Part shown: in pieces, positions 1 to 8,017 of the stretch
Position numbering within the stretch: position 1 is the first letter of the stretch
Layout of the letters: each line of letters opens with the position of its first letter
NCBI GenBank assembly: GCA_021777835.1
Contig: JAJYDC010000006.1
Location: 90,163-154,162, forward strand
Direction: 5' to 3'
Origin: Bacteroidota bacterium
Lineage (GTDB): Bacteria; Bacteroidota; Ignavibacteria; Ignavibacteriales; Ignavibacteriaceae
DNA length: 64,000 bases
Position numbers and translations under genes: made by a program
The notes under the pieces: model-generated
Database searches by the model: none
What the model was told of the DNA's origin: nothing
What the model saw: the letters and a program-made list of their open reading frames with translations, nothing else

Positions 1-380
1 GTGACGCTCATTGAATATATAAAATTCAGTTCGGGATGTTTAAGAAGAAAAGTCACCTGTTCTTGAAGTTTGTTTTTAGTCCATATATCATCGCCATCAA
101 GGAATGCGATTAAGTCTGCATTTGATTTTTCTATTCCAAAATTCCTGGTTGCTGAAGGAAGTCCTGCATGATTGATTACGTAGTATTCTACGCGATTATC
201 TTTGAGAGCAAATGATTTTACAGTTTCAAGTGTTTTATCTTCAGAAGCGTCATCTACTACAATAATTTCCAAGTTCTTATAAGTTTGATTTACAACAGAG
301 TATAATGTTTCCCCTATGTACTTTTCCATATTATATGTTGTAATAATAACCGAAACTAATGGATTTGATTTCAGGTTCAT
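1..380 (-). CDS. Glycosyltransferase family 2, N-terminal part (runs off window)
   Basis: This reading frame is not in the ORF track because it is cut by the window edge. Translating the minus strand from the ATG at 380 gives MNLKSNPLVSVIITTYNMEK, followed by an acidic VVDDASED segment and a FLDGDDIWT segment. These are the nucleotide-sugar binding hallmarks of GT-A family 2 glycosyltransferases (the DDA/S loop and the DxD metal site). About 126 residues are visible; the C-terminal part lies outside. It starts 4 bp downstream of the next glycosyltransferase on the same strand, so it belongs to the same polysaccharide operon. The sugar and acceptor cannot be told from the N-terminus. Confidence 0.85.
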   Translation of the reverse strand, partial: MNLKSNPLVSVIITTYNMEKYIGETLYSVVNQTYKNLEIIVVDDASEDKTLETVKSFALKDNRVEYYVINHAGLPSATRNFGIEKSNADLIAFLDGDDIWTKNKLQEQVTFLLKHPELNFIYSMSV

Positions 381-384
381 CAAA

Positions 385-1398
385 TTACTTTAAGACTTGT
401 TCAATCAAATTTTTAAGGTATGACTGAGCCGAGTGATCGCGCACAGAGCGTTCATAGCCTTTATCCGCAATTATATTTCTTACTTCTTCATTATTCAGAA
501 AGAATTTAATTTCAGCAGAAAGTTGTCTTACATCCTCATAAACAGCAATTTCTTTGTCAATTTCATAAACTTGATTTAGACCCGGTATGAAATAACTTAG
601 TTGAAATCCTCCGCTTGCACAAATTTCATAATGCCTGCCTTTTACCTGTTCTTTATCTTTCCTAAGCAGCAAAAGCTGCTTAATATTCTTAAGTGACGGT
701 AAAGACCAAATCAAAAATGATAAATCATAACTAATAGAGTTGGAAAGGTTAAGATTTATTTTTGATTGATTAAAAACATTTATCATCTCTTCCTGTGAAA
801 TCCACTTGCCATCTTTCCCCCAGCCCCTACCGAAGATATTTAATTTTATTCCATCTTTTTCTAATATATGCCGTACCCAATTTCTAAACGGGCTATAACC
901 GCCGACGAAGGAAACATCATACTTCTTTTCAATATCTAATTTTTTATAAATGTTTTGATTAAATCCGAACGGGGAGTATATGACATTTTTAATTCCTTCA
1001 AGTTTATATTGCTGATACATATAATAATCTGGTGTAGAGAAGTAATCAAAGTATTTCATCCAGTGGCGGACAAACTTTTGTCTCCATGGATCATCGAAAA
1101 AATAGATTAGGGTTTTGGTATATTTTCTAAATGACGATACTATCTCCTCTTCAAATTGATCTTCCCACAGCATGCAGAAAATTGCGATTCCGGGTTTGTC
1201 GCGGAGAATTATTTCCTTAAGCTTTTTATTCATCATTTCTTTGCCGACCTGCTTATATTCTGAATAGTAATCGTATAGCAAGACATTTTCTTTCCCGAAC
1301 ACATCACATAAAGGCAAATAGACATTATAATATTCATATGAAAAACCGCGTTCTTCATAACCATAATCATATTTCATTATTGCAACAACTATTTTCAT
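385..1398 (-). CDS. Glycosyltransferase, CgeB-like
   Basis: A 337-residue cytosolic protein without a signal peptide. The N-terminal half has a Rossmann-like pattern (a KIVVAIMKYDYGYEERGFS start, then a FFDDPW segment). The C-terminal half carries YDVSFVGGYSPFRN, an INLNLS segment and KGRHYEICASGGF, which matches the donor-site region of CgeB/GT-B type glycosyltransferases (glycosyl transferases group 1 relatives). It lies 13 bp downstream of the flippase gene and 4 bp upstream of the GT2 gene on the same strand, so the three are probably co-transcribed for O-antigen or capsule assembly. Specificity is unknown. The family call is by motif resemblance only. Confidence 0.7.
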   Translation of the reverse strand: MKIVVAIMKYDYGYEERGFSYEYYNVYLPLCDVFGKENVLLYDYYSEYKQVGKEMMNKKLKEIILRDKPGIAIFCMLWEDQFEEEIVSSFRKYTKTLIYFFDDPWRQKFVRHWMKYFDYFSTPDYYMYQQYKLEGIKNVIYSPFGFNQNIYKKLDIEKKYDVSFVGGYSPFRNWVRHILEKDGIKLNIFGRGWGKDGKWISQEEMINVFNQSKINLNLSNSISYDLSFLIWSLPSLKNIKQLLLLRKDKEQVKGRHYEICASGGFQLSYFIPGLNQVYEIDKEIAVYEDVRQLSAEIKFFLNNEEVRNIIADKGYERSVRDHSAQSYLKNLIEQVLK

Positions 1399-1411
1399 AA
1401 AATTACGTTTT

Positions 1412-2749
1412 CTATTCTAATGAATATTTAAAACTTGAAATGATTTTCCTATTAACAAAAGCAACGTGAATAAGATATATAACACCCACAATAAGCACAG
1501 TATATGCGACACCGTTTATACCCAGATTCTTTATTAAGAGAATGTTTAACAGAACCGCCACTACTCCAATCAATATTTTGGGTGCGAGATATTTATTCGG
1601 AAGATTCAAAGCCATTCCAAGTACCGTGTGAGCCTGCCCAGTAAAAAACATCCCGGTTCCAAAACATAATATCGGAAGCAAGTACCAATAAACGGTATAG
1701 CTATTATTACTCACTAACAAGATTAGTTCTTTCCCAAACAAGTAAGTAACTATAGTTGAAAAAATTGATATTGCAAAAATTATAAGCATATTTATGCGGA
1801 TATAGTGAAAGCCTATTTTAACGTTTTCAGAATTGTTCAGATCAGAATATTGTTTGAATATAATCGGAGTAGCAAATTCTGAAATAATATTATTAGGAAT
1901 AATTATAAGCGCATTTACTATAGCCATCATAATTGCATAAATTCCTACATCTGCCGTTGAAAGAAATCCGTTTATAACCCATTTTTCACCGTTAAGTTGA
2001 AGCCATCCGCTAATTCCCCAAATTAGAAATGGTAATACATACGTATATAATTGTGTATTCATTTCTTTGCGAACATTTTTAATAGATGATTTATCTAGGA
2101 GAGGCTCTTCGGGTAAGAATTTTTCAAAGTATTTTATTTTTATAAAAGCAAATAAAGTTGTATTAAACACCAAAGCTATGAATACATTTTTAAGTTCTAA
2201 AAGATTGAAATATCTTAATGAAACCAGGTAGAGGATTATTGCTGCTTTTTCGATACCCTGTATGATTGAGTTTTCTTTTCTTTTACGAACTAGGTTCAAT
2301 ACGGAATTAAAGAATTCATCCACCTTAAATGTGACAACATATATTCCGGCAATTAAAAAGAACAAAGGAGATAGAGAAAAATGGAATAGCGGAGAGAGTA
2401 TATAAAAAATTACAGCAAGAATAATAAGTATAATACCTGAAATTAAAAGGACTTTGTATATTAGTTTAACGAAAATATTGGAAAGAGATTTATCAAGGTA
2501 ATGATAGTAAAATCGTAAGAACCCTTGTAGCACCGGACCATAAAAGAGCATCCCGAAAAATGCAATAACAGATAATACCAAAGCATAAACACCGTATTGA
2601 TCTGCACCTAAATTGGATAGAATTTTTACTATTATAAAGCTCAAAACAACCGTTGTAAGTTGACCTACAAAGACCCAACTCATTTCCGTAACTGAATCCG
2701 GGTTAATTTTTGACCGAATCAAATGAAAAAGCTTCTTAAATTGATCCAT
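1412..2749 (-). CDS. Polysaccharide (O-unit) flippase, Wzx/MATE-like
   Basis: A 445-residue integral membrane protein with about 12 to 14 hydrophobic segments through its whole length, the normal size for the oligosaccharide flippase (Wzx/RfbX, MVF clan) family. Typical features are the N-terminal WVFVGQLTTVVLSF helix, the GADQYGVYAL motif after helix 1 and the long hydrophobic C-terminus. Its likely job is moving lipid-linked oligosaccharide units across the inner membrane. It is the first gene of a three-gene minus-strand glycan set with two glycosyltransferases. It is divergent from the plus-strand glycosyltransferase across a 244-bp promoter region. Confidence 0.8.
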   Translation of the reverse strand: MDQFKKLFHLIRSKINPDSVTEMSWVFVGQLTTVVLSFIIVKILSNLGADQYGVYALVLSVIAFFGMLFYGPVLQGFLRFYYHYLDKSLSNIFVKLIYKVLLISGIILIILAVIFYILSPLFHFSLSPLFFLIAGIYVVTFKVDEFFNSVLNLVRKRKENSIIQGIEKAAIILYLVSLRYFNLLELKNVFIALVFNTTLFAFIKIKYFEKFLPEEPLLDKSSIKNVRKEMNTQLYTYVLPFLIWGISGWLQLNGEKWVINGFLSTADVGIYAIMMAIVNALIIIPNNIISEFATPIIFKQYSDLNNSENVKIGFHYIRINMLIIFAISIFSTIVTYLFGKELILLVSNNSYTVYWYLLPILCFGTGMFFTGQAHTVLGMALNLPNKYLAPKILIGVVAVLLNILLIKNLGINGVAYTVLIVGVIYLIHVAFVNRKIISSFKYSLE

Positions 2750-2878
2750 AACCAGGAAGTTTAATTTTAGAATATAGTCCTACGTAAATGGAATTCATTA
2801 TAATTTCCGCCGGATAGTTGTTGCTCGTTTCTTTGTGGCAAATATAGAAAAAATTACTCGTATTTTTATACTTTGTTA

Positions 2879-2907
2879 TTGAAAGATAATCCGTAATTTT
2901 ATATTAT
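2879..2907 (+). promoter_or_regulatory. Candidate sigma-70-like promoter upstream of the WaaE-like gene
   Basis: TTGAAA and TATTAT hexamers are separated by exactly 17 bp in the 244-bp divergent intergenic region, about 85 bp before the TTG start of the glycosyltransferase. In such AT-rich DNA, chance matches are common, so this is suggestive only. Confidence 0.35.
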
Positions 2908-2993
2908 AAGAATCAGACATCAATGCAATATTGATTTTAAGACTCTAACAATTTATTGAGAAATCATTTTAGTTTAATAATATTAGACTGCAT

Positions 2994-3782
2994 TTGGAAA
3001 ACAGAAATAAAATATCTTCTATTGTAATAGCCAAGGATGAAGGACAGAACATTCAAAGATGCCTGCAAAGCCAGTTAGGCTGCATAAATGAAATTATTGT
3101 TCTTGTAGATGAAAATAGTACGGATAACACTTTAGATATTGTTAAATCCTTTCCGGAAGTAAAGTATGAGGTTGTCAGATGGATGGGTTACGCGCAAACC
3201 AAACAATACGCGGTGTCATTAACAACAAATGACTGGATATTTTGGATAGATGCCGACGAAGTAATTACACATGAACTTTCTCAAGAGTTAAATGATTTTA
3301 AAGCTTCGGATAATAAATTTGCGGCTTATGATATTCCAAGGCTTGCTAACTTTCTGGGAAGATGGATTAGACATAGCGGATGGTACCCGGGAAGAGTAAC
3401 AAGATTATTCAATAAGAGACTTGCACGATTTAATCAAAAAGATGTGCATGAAAATTTAATTATTGATGGAAGCACAGGAAGCTTTAGTAATAACCTGCTT
3501 CATTATACCGATCCAACGATCAGACATTACTTTCAAAAGTTTAATAATTATACTTCCCTGGCAGCAGATGAATTGATCAAGCAGGATAAAAAATTCTCTT
3601 TATCAGATATAATTATACGCCCAGCTTTTATTTTCGTCAAAATGTACTTCCTAAAAATGGGATTTTTGGACGGAATTCAGGGCTTTATCCTGGCAGTGTT
3701 TTCGTCAGCGTATGTTTTTACAAAATATTGTAAATTTTGGGAGATTAATTATAAAGATAAAAACAAAGGGACAATAGATTAA
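2994..3782 (+). CDS. Glycosyltransferase family 2, WaaE/KdtX-like
   Basis: A 262-residue protein starting at TTG. The N-terminus ISSIVIAKDEGQNIQRCLQS and the acidic WIDADEVIT motif (about residues 83-91) are hallmarks of the WaaE/KdtX branch of family 2 glycosyltransferases, which add glucose to LPS core. The middle HSGWYPGRVTRLFNK and DVHENL segments fit the same branch, and the C-terminus has amphipathic or hydrophobic helices. The stop lies two bases before the nadK ATG, so the two are translationally coupled or at least co-transcribed. A role in LPS core assembly is inferred from the family and not proven. Confidence 0.8.
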   Translation: MENRNKISSIVIAKDEGQNIQRCLQSQLGCINEIIVLVDENSTDNTLDIVKSFPEVKYEVVRWMGYAQTKQYAVSLTTNDWIFWIDADEVITHELSQELNDFKASDNKFAAYDIPRLANFLGRWIRHSGWYPGRVTRLFNKRLARFNQKDVHENLIIDGSTGSFSNNLLHYTDPTIRHYFQKFNNYTSLAADELIKQDKKFSLSDIIIRPAFIFVKMYFLKMGFLDGIQGFILAVFSSAYVFTKYCKFWEINYKDKNKGTID

Positions 3783-3784
3783 TA

Positions 3785-4675
3785 ATGACTATCGGCATAA
3801 TTGCAAATATTAACAAGCCTAAAGTAGTTGAAGTCGTTTCTAACTTTATTAGAAAACTTAAAGCTAACGGAATGGATTTTCTTATAAGCGAAACTTTGCT
3901 TTCAAAAAAGGATCTTTTTACAGAAAAGACAAACAAATCAAGTTATGTAAACAACGATAAGCTCTGTAAGAATTCAGATATTATTATTTCTATTGGCGGT
4001 GATGGCACAATGCTTGCGTCTGCGCATAAAGCACAGTTCCACAACACTCCCGTTCTAGGTGTAAATCTTGGAAAGCTTGGTTTTCTTGCTGAAGCAAACA
4101 TAAGTGAGATGGATATTTTCATTGATGAAATAAAGAATGGTAATTATGAGATTGAAGAAAGGATGGTTATTGAAAGCCAATGCTGCGGACACAAACTTGA
4201 AAAGCTTTATGCAATAAATGACTTTGTTATAGACAAAGCCGGCTGGCCTAAGATGATTGATATAAATATTGCAGTCGATTCAGAATACCTTACTACATTT
4301 GCTGCAGATGGTTTAATAATATCTACACCTACGGGGTCAACAGGTTATTCCCTTTCGGTCGGAGGTCCCATAGTTAGCCCAAAAACGGATGTTATAATAT
4401 TATCGCCGATTTCTCCCCATAGCTTAACGGTGCGCCCAATTGTTTTTCCAGGCAATCAGGAAATCACAATAAAAGCGAATTCACTTTATAAGGAAATTCA
4501 AGTTAACTGCGACGGTCAGAGGGTATTTTCATTTGCGCCTCCATTAGAACTTAATATTAAGAAAAGCTCACGCCCGCTTAAGTTAGTCCACACTTCATTT
4601 TCAAGTTACTTTGAGACGCTTCGTACTAAACTTCTTTGGGGTATTGATCTTAGAAATAATAATCTTCACAAATAG
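3785..4675 (+). CDS. nadK: NAD kinase
   Basis: Phosphorylates NAD to NADP with ATP or polyphosphate. The 296-residue length is normal. GGDGT at residues 71-75 is the ATP/diacylglycerol-kinase-fold motif, LGKLGFLAE (about 95-103) and NDFVID (145-150) are conserved NAD-binding segments, and TPTGSTGYS (181-189) is the glycine-rich family signature. It starts 2 bp after the glycosyltransferase stop and is followed 8 bp later by the thioredoxin-like gene, so the three form one operon. Nothing unusual was seen. Confidence 0.95.
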   Translation: MTIGIIANINKPKVVEVVSNFIRKLKANGMDFLISETLLSKKDLFTEKTNKSSYVNNDKLCKNSDIIISIGGDGTMLASAHKAQFHNTPVLGVNLGKLGFLAEANISEMDIFIDEIKNGNYEIEERMVIESQCCGHKLEKLYAINDFVIDKAGWPKMIDINIAVDSEYLTTFAADGLIISTPTGSTGYSLSVGGPIVSPKTDVIILSPISPHSLTVRPIVFPGNQEITIKANSLYKEIQVNCDGQRVFSFAPPLELNIKKSSRPLKLVHTSFSSYFETLRTKLLWGIDLRNNNLHK

Positions 4676-4683
4676 GTATAATT

Positions 4684-5196
4684 ATGAAAAATATTTTCAT
4701 CCTTTCATTTTTTTTAATCTTAGGATATAAGGCTATGGCTCAGAACAAGGACACTGTGGTTACGGATATTTTATCAGGCAGACCAATGCTGCTAGGTATT
4801 TGCAATAGGGAAGCTTTAAAAGATACAAGTTATTACTGGTGGTTTGAGTCCGAATATGATCTTTACAACGTAGATACTACTTCGCTTGAAAAGATAGCCA
4901 ACAAGATGAATGATATCAAAATTACTGTAGTTATGGGAACATGGTGCAGTGATAGCCGTAGAGAAGTGCCGCGTTTATTTAAGATATTAGATTTTATGAA
5001 ATATCCATCTGATAATGTCAAAATGATAATGGTTGGCAGAGACAGAAAAGGAAAGGGTAACGAAGCAGACAGCCTGGATATTGAAAGAGTTCCTACAATT
5101 ATTTTTTATAAGGGCGGTAAAGAACTTGGAAGGATTATTGAATCTCCAACATTAACCCTTGAAAAAGATATGCTGAAGATTATAGACCAAGAATAA
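4684..5196 (+). CDS. Secreted thioredoxin-family protein with CxxS site
   Basis: A 170-residue protein with a short N-terminal signal peptide (KNIFILSFFLILGYKAMAQ), so it is probably periplasmic. The thioredoxin-fold active-site region reads MGTWCSDSRREVPRLFK. The usual WCxxC is replaced by WCSDS, leaving a single cysteine. The cis-proline context is visible as ERVPTIIFYKGG. CxxS thioredoxins generally act as monothiol reductants, isomerases or non-redox partners, so the exact role is open. It sits 8 bp after nadK and is convergent with the next gene. Confidence 0.75.
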   Translation: MKNIFILSFFLILGYKAMAQNKDTVVTDILSGRPMLLGICNREALKDTSYYWWFESEYDLYNVDTTSLEKIANKMNDIKITVVMGTWCSDSRREVPRLFKILDFMKYPSDNVKMIMVGRDRKGKGNEADSLDIERVPTIIFYKGGKELGRIIESPTLTLEKDMLKIIDQE

Positions 5197-5279
5197 CCGC
5201 CGGCTAAAAGACCATTTTAAGTTTAAGAGTTAGAAAATGGTATAATACATACTAAGTATGGGCTTTTGCTTAAAACTTA

Positions 5280-5894
5280 CTACCGTCGTTCGTATTTACC
5301 CATTAACTCACCTTCAGCAAGTATATGTCCGTTCATTGCTTTAAGCAATTGGGCTTTTGTTGCTCCCGATTCTAGATGATAATGAAGTATTGTATCTAAT
5401 CCATAAATCCTAAAAAAGTACCGATGCGGTTTTCCGGGAGGAGGGCAAGGGCCTCCGTATGCAACATGCCCGAAGCTATTCGTACCCATCATTACTTCAT
5501 CCGGAATATTCCTTGAAGGAGTAACATCTTCGTGAAGCTCCCTAAGGTTTGCCGGGATATTATAGATAACCCAATGGACAAAATCACCGCCCGGCGCATC
5601 GGGATCACTTAATATAATTGCAAATGATTTTATTCCATTGACAGATTCAGTCCAATGTAATTGCGGAGAAATATTGCCACCGTCGCATGTATATTTTGCA
5701 GGAATAAATTCCCCGCTCTTAAACGAAGTGCTGCGAATTTTGATTTCCATTTTCTTATGCTCCTTTATTGTTTGTGCAAACAAATTAACAGGGTTACAAT
5801 TTATTAAAACAACAAGCAGGAAAAATAATAATGCGTAGGATTTTGAGGGTGTTGAAGAATAAGAAGTAATCGGATATAAATAATAGCAATTCAT
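5280..5894 (-). CDS. YbhB/YbcL family Raf-kinase-inhibitor-like protein, secreted form
   Basis: A 204-residue PEBP-fold protein. The core starts at MEIKIRSTSFKSGEFIPAKY. It contains the family motifs DPDAPGGDFVHWVIYN (ligand pocket) and GGPCPPPGKPHRYFF. Ahead of the core are about 45 extra residues holding a hydrophobic stretch ALLFFLLVVLIN ending near FAQ, which looks like a signal peptide and suggests a periplasmic form. If translation instead begins at the internal ATG of MEIK, the protein would be a cytosolic 156-residue YbhB. The biological role of bacterial members is poorly defined. It is divergent from hemL. Confidence 0.85.
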   Translation of the reverse strand: MNCYYLYPITSYSSTPSKSYALLFFLLVVLINCNPVNLFAQTIKEHKKMEIKIRSTSFKSGEFIPAKYTCDGGNISPQLHWTESVNGIKSFAIILSDPDAPGGDFVHWVIYNIPANLRELHEDVTPSRNIPDEVMMGTNSFGHVAYGGPCPPPGKPHRYFFRIYGLDTILHYHLESGATKAQLLKAMNGHILAEGELMGKYERR

Positions 5895-6107
5895 AACGAA
5901 ACTTTTAAATTTCTGTGGATAAATTAAAGCATTATCAATTGTATATCAACTCTAATTTACATTTTATTAAGTTGTTATAATGAATTTCCACACAGTTTTA
6001 CATAATCTAACGATTTATTCTCAGTTAAAATGATTATACCCAACTAAGAAATAGAAATTATTATTAAATTTCATTACAAATTATTATTCATATAGAAACG
6101 GAAGAAT

Positions 6108-7415
6108 ATGAAAACATCTAAAAGCGAAACCCTATTTAATGAAGCAATTAAATATATTCCCGGAGGGGTAAACTCTCCTGTCAGGGCTTTTAAGTCTGTA
6201 GGGGGTAATCCTTTGTTTATAACAAGGGGAGAAGAATCAAAAATTTATGATGTTGATGGAAATGAATTCATTGAATATATCGGTAGCTGGGGACCGCATT
6301 TATTTGGGCACAATCCTTCCTTTATTAAAGAAGCTTTATTAAAAGCAATTGAGAACGGTACAAGCTTTGGTGCACCTACTGAACTTGAAGTAAAAATAGC
6401 TAAGCTTATTATTGAACTCGTTCCATCGGTTGAAATGGTGCGCATGGTTAACAGCGGTACAGAAGCGACAATGAGTGCAATACGTACAGCACGTGGCTAC
6501 ACAAACAAAGAGAAATTTATTAAGTTCGAGGGCTGCTACCACGGTCATGCCGATTATTTTCTTATTAAAGCAGGGTCAGGAGCATTAACACTTGGAATAC
6601 CTACAAGTCCGGGTGTTACGAAAGGCAATGCTGCAGATACTTTGGTTGCCGACTATAATGACATTGATTCAGTTAAAAAACTGATACATCAAAATAAGTC
6701 TGCTAATCATTCCGGAAAGAATGATATAGCAGCCGTAATAATTGAGCCAGTTGCTGGCAACATGGGAGTAGTTAAAGCATCGAATAATTTTCTAAAAGAG
6801 CTTAGGGATATATGCTCTGAAGAAGACATTGTTTTGATATTTGATGAAGTAATGACTGGCTTTAGAGTAGCCCGTGGCGGTGCACAAGAACTTTTTGGCA
6901 TTAAACCTGATCTATCGACTTTCGGAAAGATTATCGGCGGCGGACTCCCTGTTGGAGCATTCGGCGGTAAAAAGGAAATTATGGAAATGGTTGCACCAAG
7001 AGGCTCTGTTTATCAGGCTGGAACATTGAGCGGGAATCCATTGGCTATGGCTGCTGGATTTGCAGCATTAAGTTATATTAGAGAAAATCCTGAAGTATAC
7101 AAACTACTTGAGGTTAAATCCTCTTACCTTGAAGCCGGAATAAAGGAGAATCTTAAACTGTTAAAAAAGAATTATGCTCTTAACAGAGTAGGGTCAATGT
7201 CAACGTTGTTCTTTGTTGAAGGTGAAGTTAATGATTTTAAGTCGGCAGTGAAATCAGATACCGCATTATATGGAAAGTATTTTCATGAAATGCTTATACA
7301 CGGAATTTATCTCGCCCCGGCGCAGTTTGAAGCCGCATTCATTTCTACAGCACACACTAGAGAAGACCTTGATAAGACAATAAAGGCAAATTATGAGGCG
7401 CTTAGTATACAATAA
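6108..7415 (+). CDS. hemL: Glutamate-1-semialdehyde 2,1-aminomutase
   Basis: Converts glutamate-1-semialdehyde to 5-aminolevulinate in the C5 pathway of tetrapyrrole synthesis. The 435-residue length is typical. It shows the N-terminal PGGVNSPVRAF signature, the PLP phosphate-binding NSGTEATMSAIRTAR, EGCYHGHAD, the FDEVMTGFR aspartate, and the Schiff-base lysine K274 in TFGKIIGGGLPVG. Another haem gene, hemH, lies about 4 kb downstream but in a different transcription unit. The gene is followed two bases later by a short relic of an outer-membrane protein and then a strong terminator. Confidence 0.96.
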   Translation: MKTSKSETLFNEAIKYIPGGVNSPVRAFKSVGGNPLFITRGEESKIYDVDGNEFIEYIGSWGPHLFGHNPSFIKEALLKAIENGTSFGAPTELEVKIAKLIIELVPSVEMVRMVNSGTEATMSAIRTARGYTNKEKFIKFEGCYHGHADYFLIKAGSGALTLGIPTSPGVTKGNAADTLVADYNDIDSVKKLIHQNKSANHSGKNDIAAVIIEPVAGNMGVVKASNNFLKELRDICSEEDIVLIFDEVMTGFRVARGGAQELFGIKPDLSTFGKIIGGGLPVGAFGGKKEIMEMVAPRGSVYQAGTLSGNPLAMAAGFAALSYIRENPEVYKLLEVKSSYLEAGIKENLKLLKKNYALNRVGSMSTLFFVEGEVNDFKSAVKSDTALYGKYFHEMLIHGIYLAPAQFEAAFISTAHTREDLDKTIKANYEALSIQ

Positions 7416-7417
7416 AT

Positions 7418-7645
7418 TTGAGTGTCGAGATCTCATTTAACGGCCAAACAAACACTACTGATGAATCAAGTAATACTAAAGGGTTTGATTTTAATATTAT
7501 GTTTGGCGGAGGAGTTGGTTTTAATGTTGGCCCTACGACTTTGGGAGTTGAACTGAGATATACCCTAGGCACCGGAACAGTCGCAAGTGATGGCTCAGAT
7601 ATTAAGAATGGAGTATTTGCCATTCTAGCAAGTATCACTTTTTAA
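7418..7645 (+). pseudogene. Remnant: C-terminal end of an outer-membrane beta-barrel protein
   Basis: The frame encodes about 75 residues and is open only from within the end of hemL. It reads like the last beta-hairpins of a PorT/OmpA-like barrel: alternating aromatic and polar residues, GGGVGFNVGPTTLGVELRY, and a terminal phenylalanine (ASITF), the usual outer-membrane insertion signal. It has no signal peptide, no room for an upstream part and only a TTG as a possible start. I read it as the 3' stump left by a deletion or recombination that joined it to hemL. It might alternatively be expressed as a small protein by coupling to hemL. Confidence 0.55.
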
Positions 7646-7659
7646 TTTAATCAAATTCG

Positions 7660-7693
7660 AAGAAGCTATCTTTAGGGATAGCTTCTTTATTTT
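7660..7693 (+). terminator. Rho-independent terminator after hemL and the barrel remnant
   Basis: AAGAAGCTATC and GATAGCTTCTT form a perfect 11-bp stem with a 6-base loop (TTTAGG), followed by the T-rich tail TATTTTATA. It lies 15 bp after the remnant's stop codon. Confidence 0.85.
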
Positions 7694-8017
7694 ATACTAA
7701 TCCTCTTCTCAATAAACATTATCGTTTTACTTCCTCTCTATTCAAAATAAATTAGAATTTGAAATTACATGATAATAACTTGTCTTCCGTGAATTAAAAT
7801 ATTTCTTAATAACTGAAGTCACGTAAAAATGAATTTTATTAAAAAACCTTAATTAATCATTCCCCCAACTTGCCTCATTATTCATAGTAATAAACCATAT
7901 CAACATTGATAATATGATATGAGTAATATCCGTTAAAATTTTGCGTTGTTATTATTTCAACTTTTAATAATATTAACTTTACAGTATAAATTATTTTTTT
8001 ACCAAGTTGGGCTCATA
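7694..8017. other. AT-rich intergenic region before the subtilase gene
   Basis: About 320 bp with no convincing coding frame. The ORF track extends the subtilase to a TTG at 7946, but that gives a 24-residue hydrophobic leader before a perfectly normal signal peptide. I therefore treat 7946-8017 as untranslated leader. No clear repeat or operator was seen. Confidence 0.5.

Noticed and set aside
5205-5245. ACCATTTT/AAAATGGT pairing between the thioredoxin-like and Raf-inhibitor-like genes
   Set aside because: The 8-bp AT-rich stem has neither GC core nor U-run, so I could not support it as a terminator.
7402-7638. 78-residue minus-strand ORF over the barrel remnant
   Set aside because: It is the antisense shadow of the remnant and of the end of hemL; no ribosome-binding site or family signature.
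7946-8017. Upstream extension of the subtilase (track start at TTG 7946)
   Set aside because: It would put a second hydrophobic stretch before a complete signal peptide that begins at ATG 8018.
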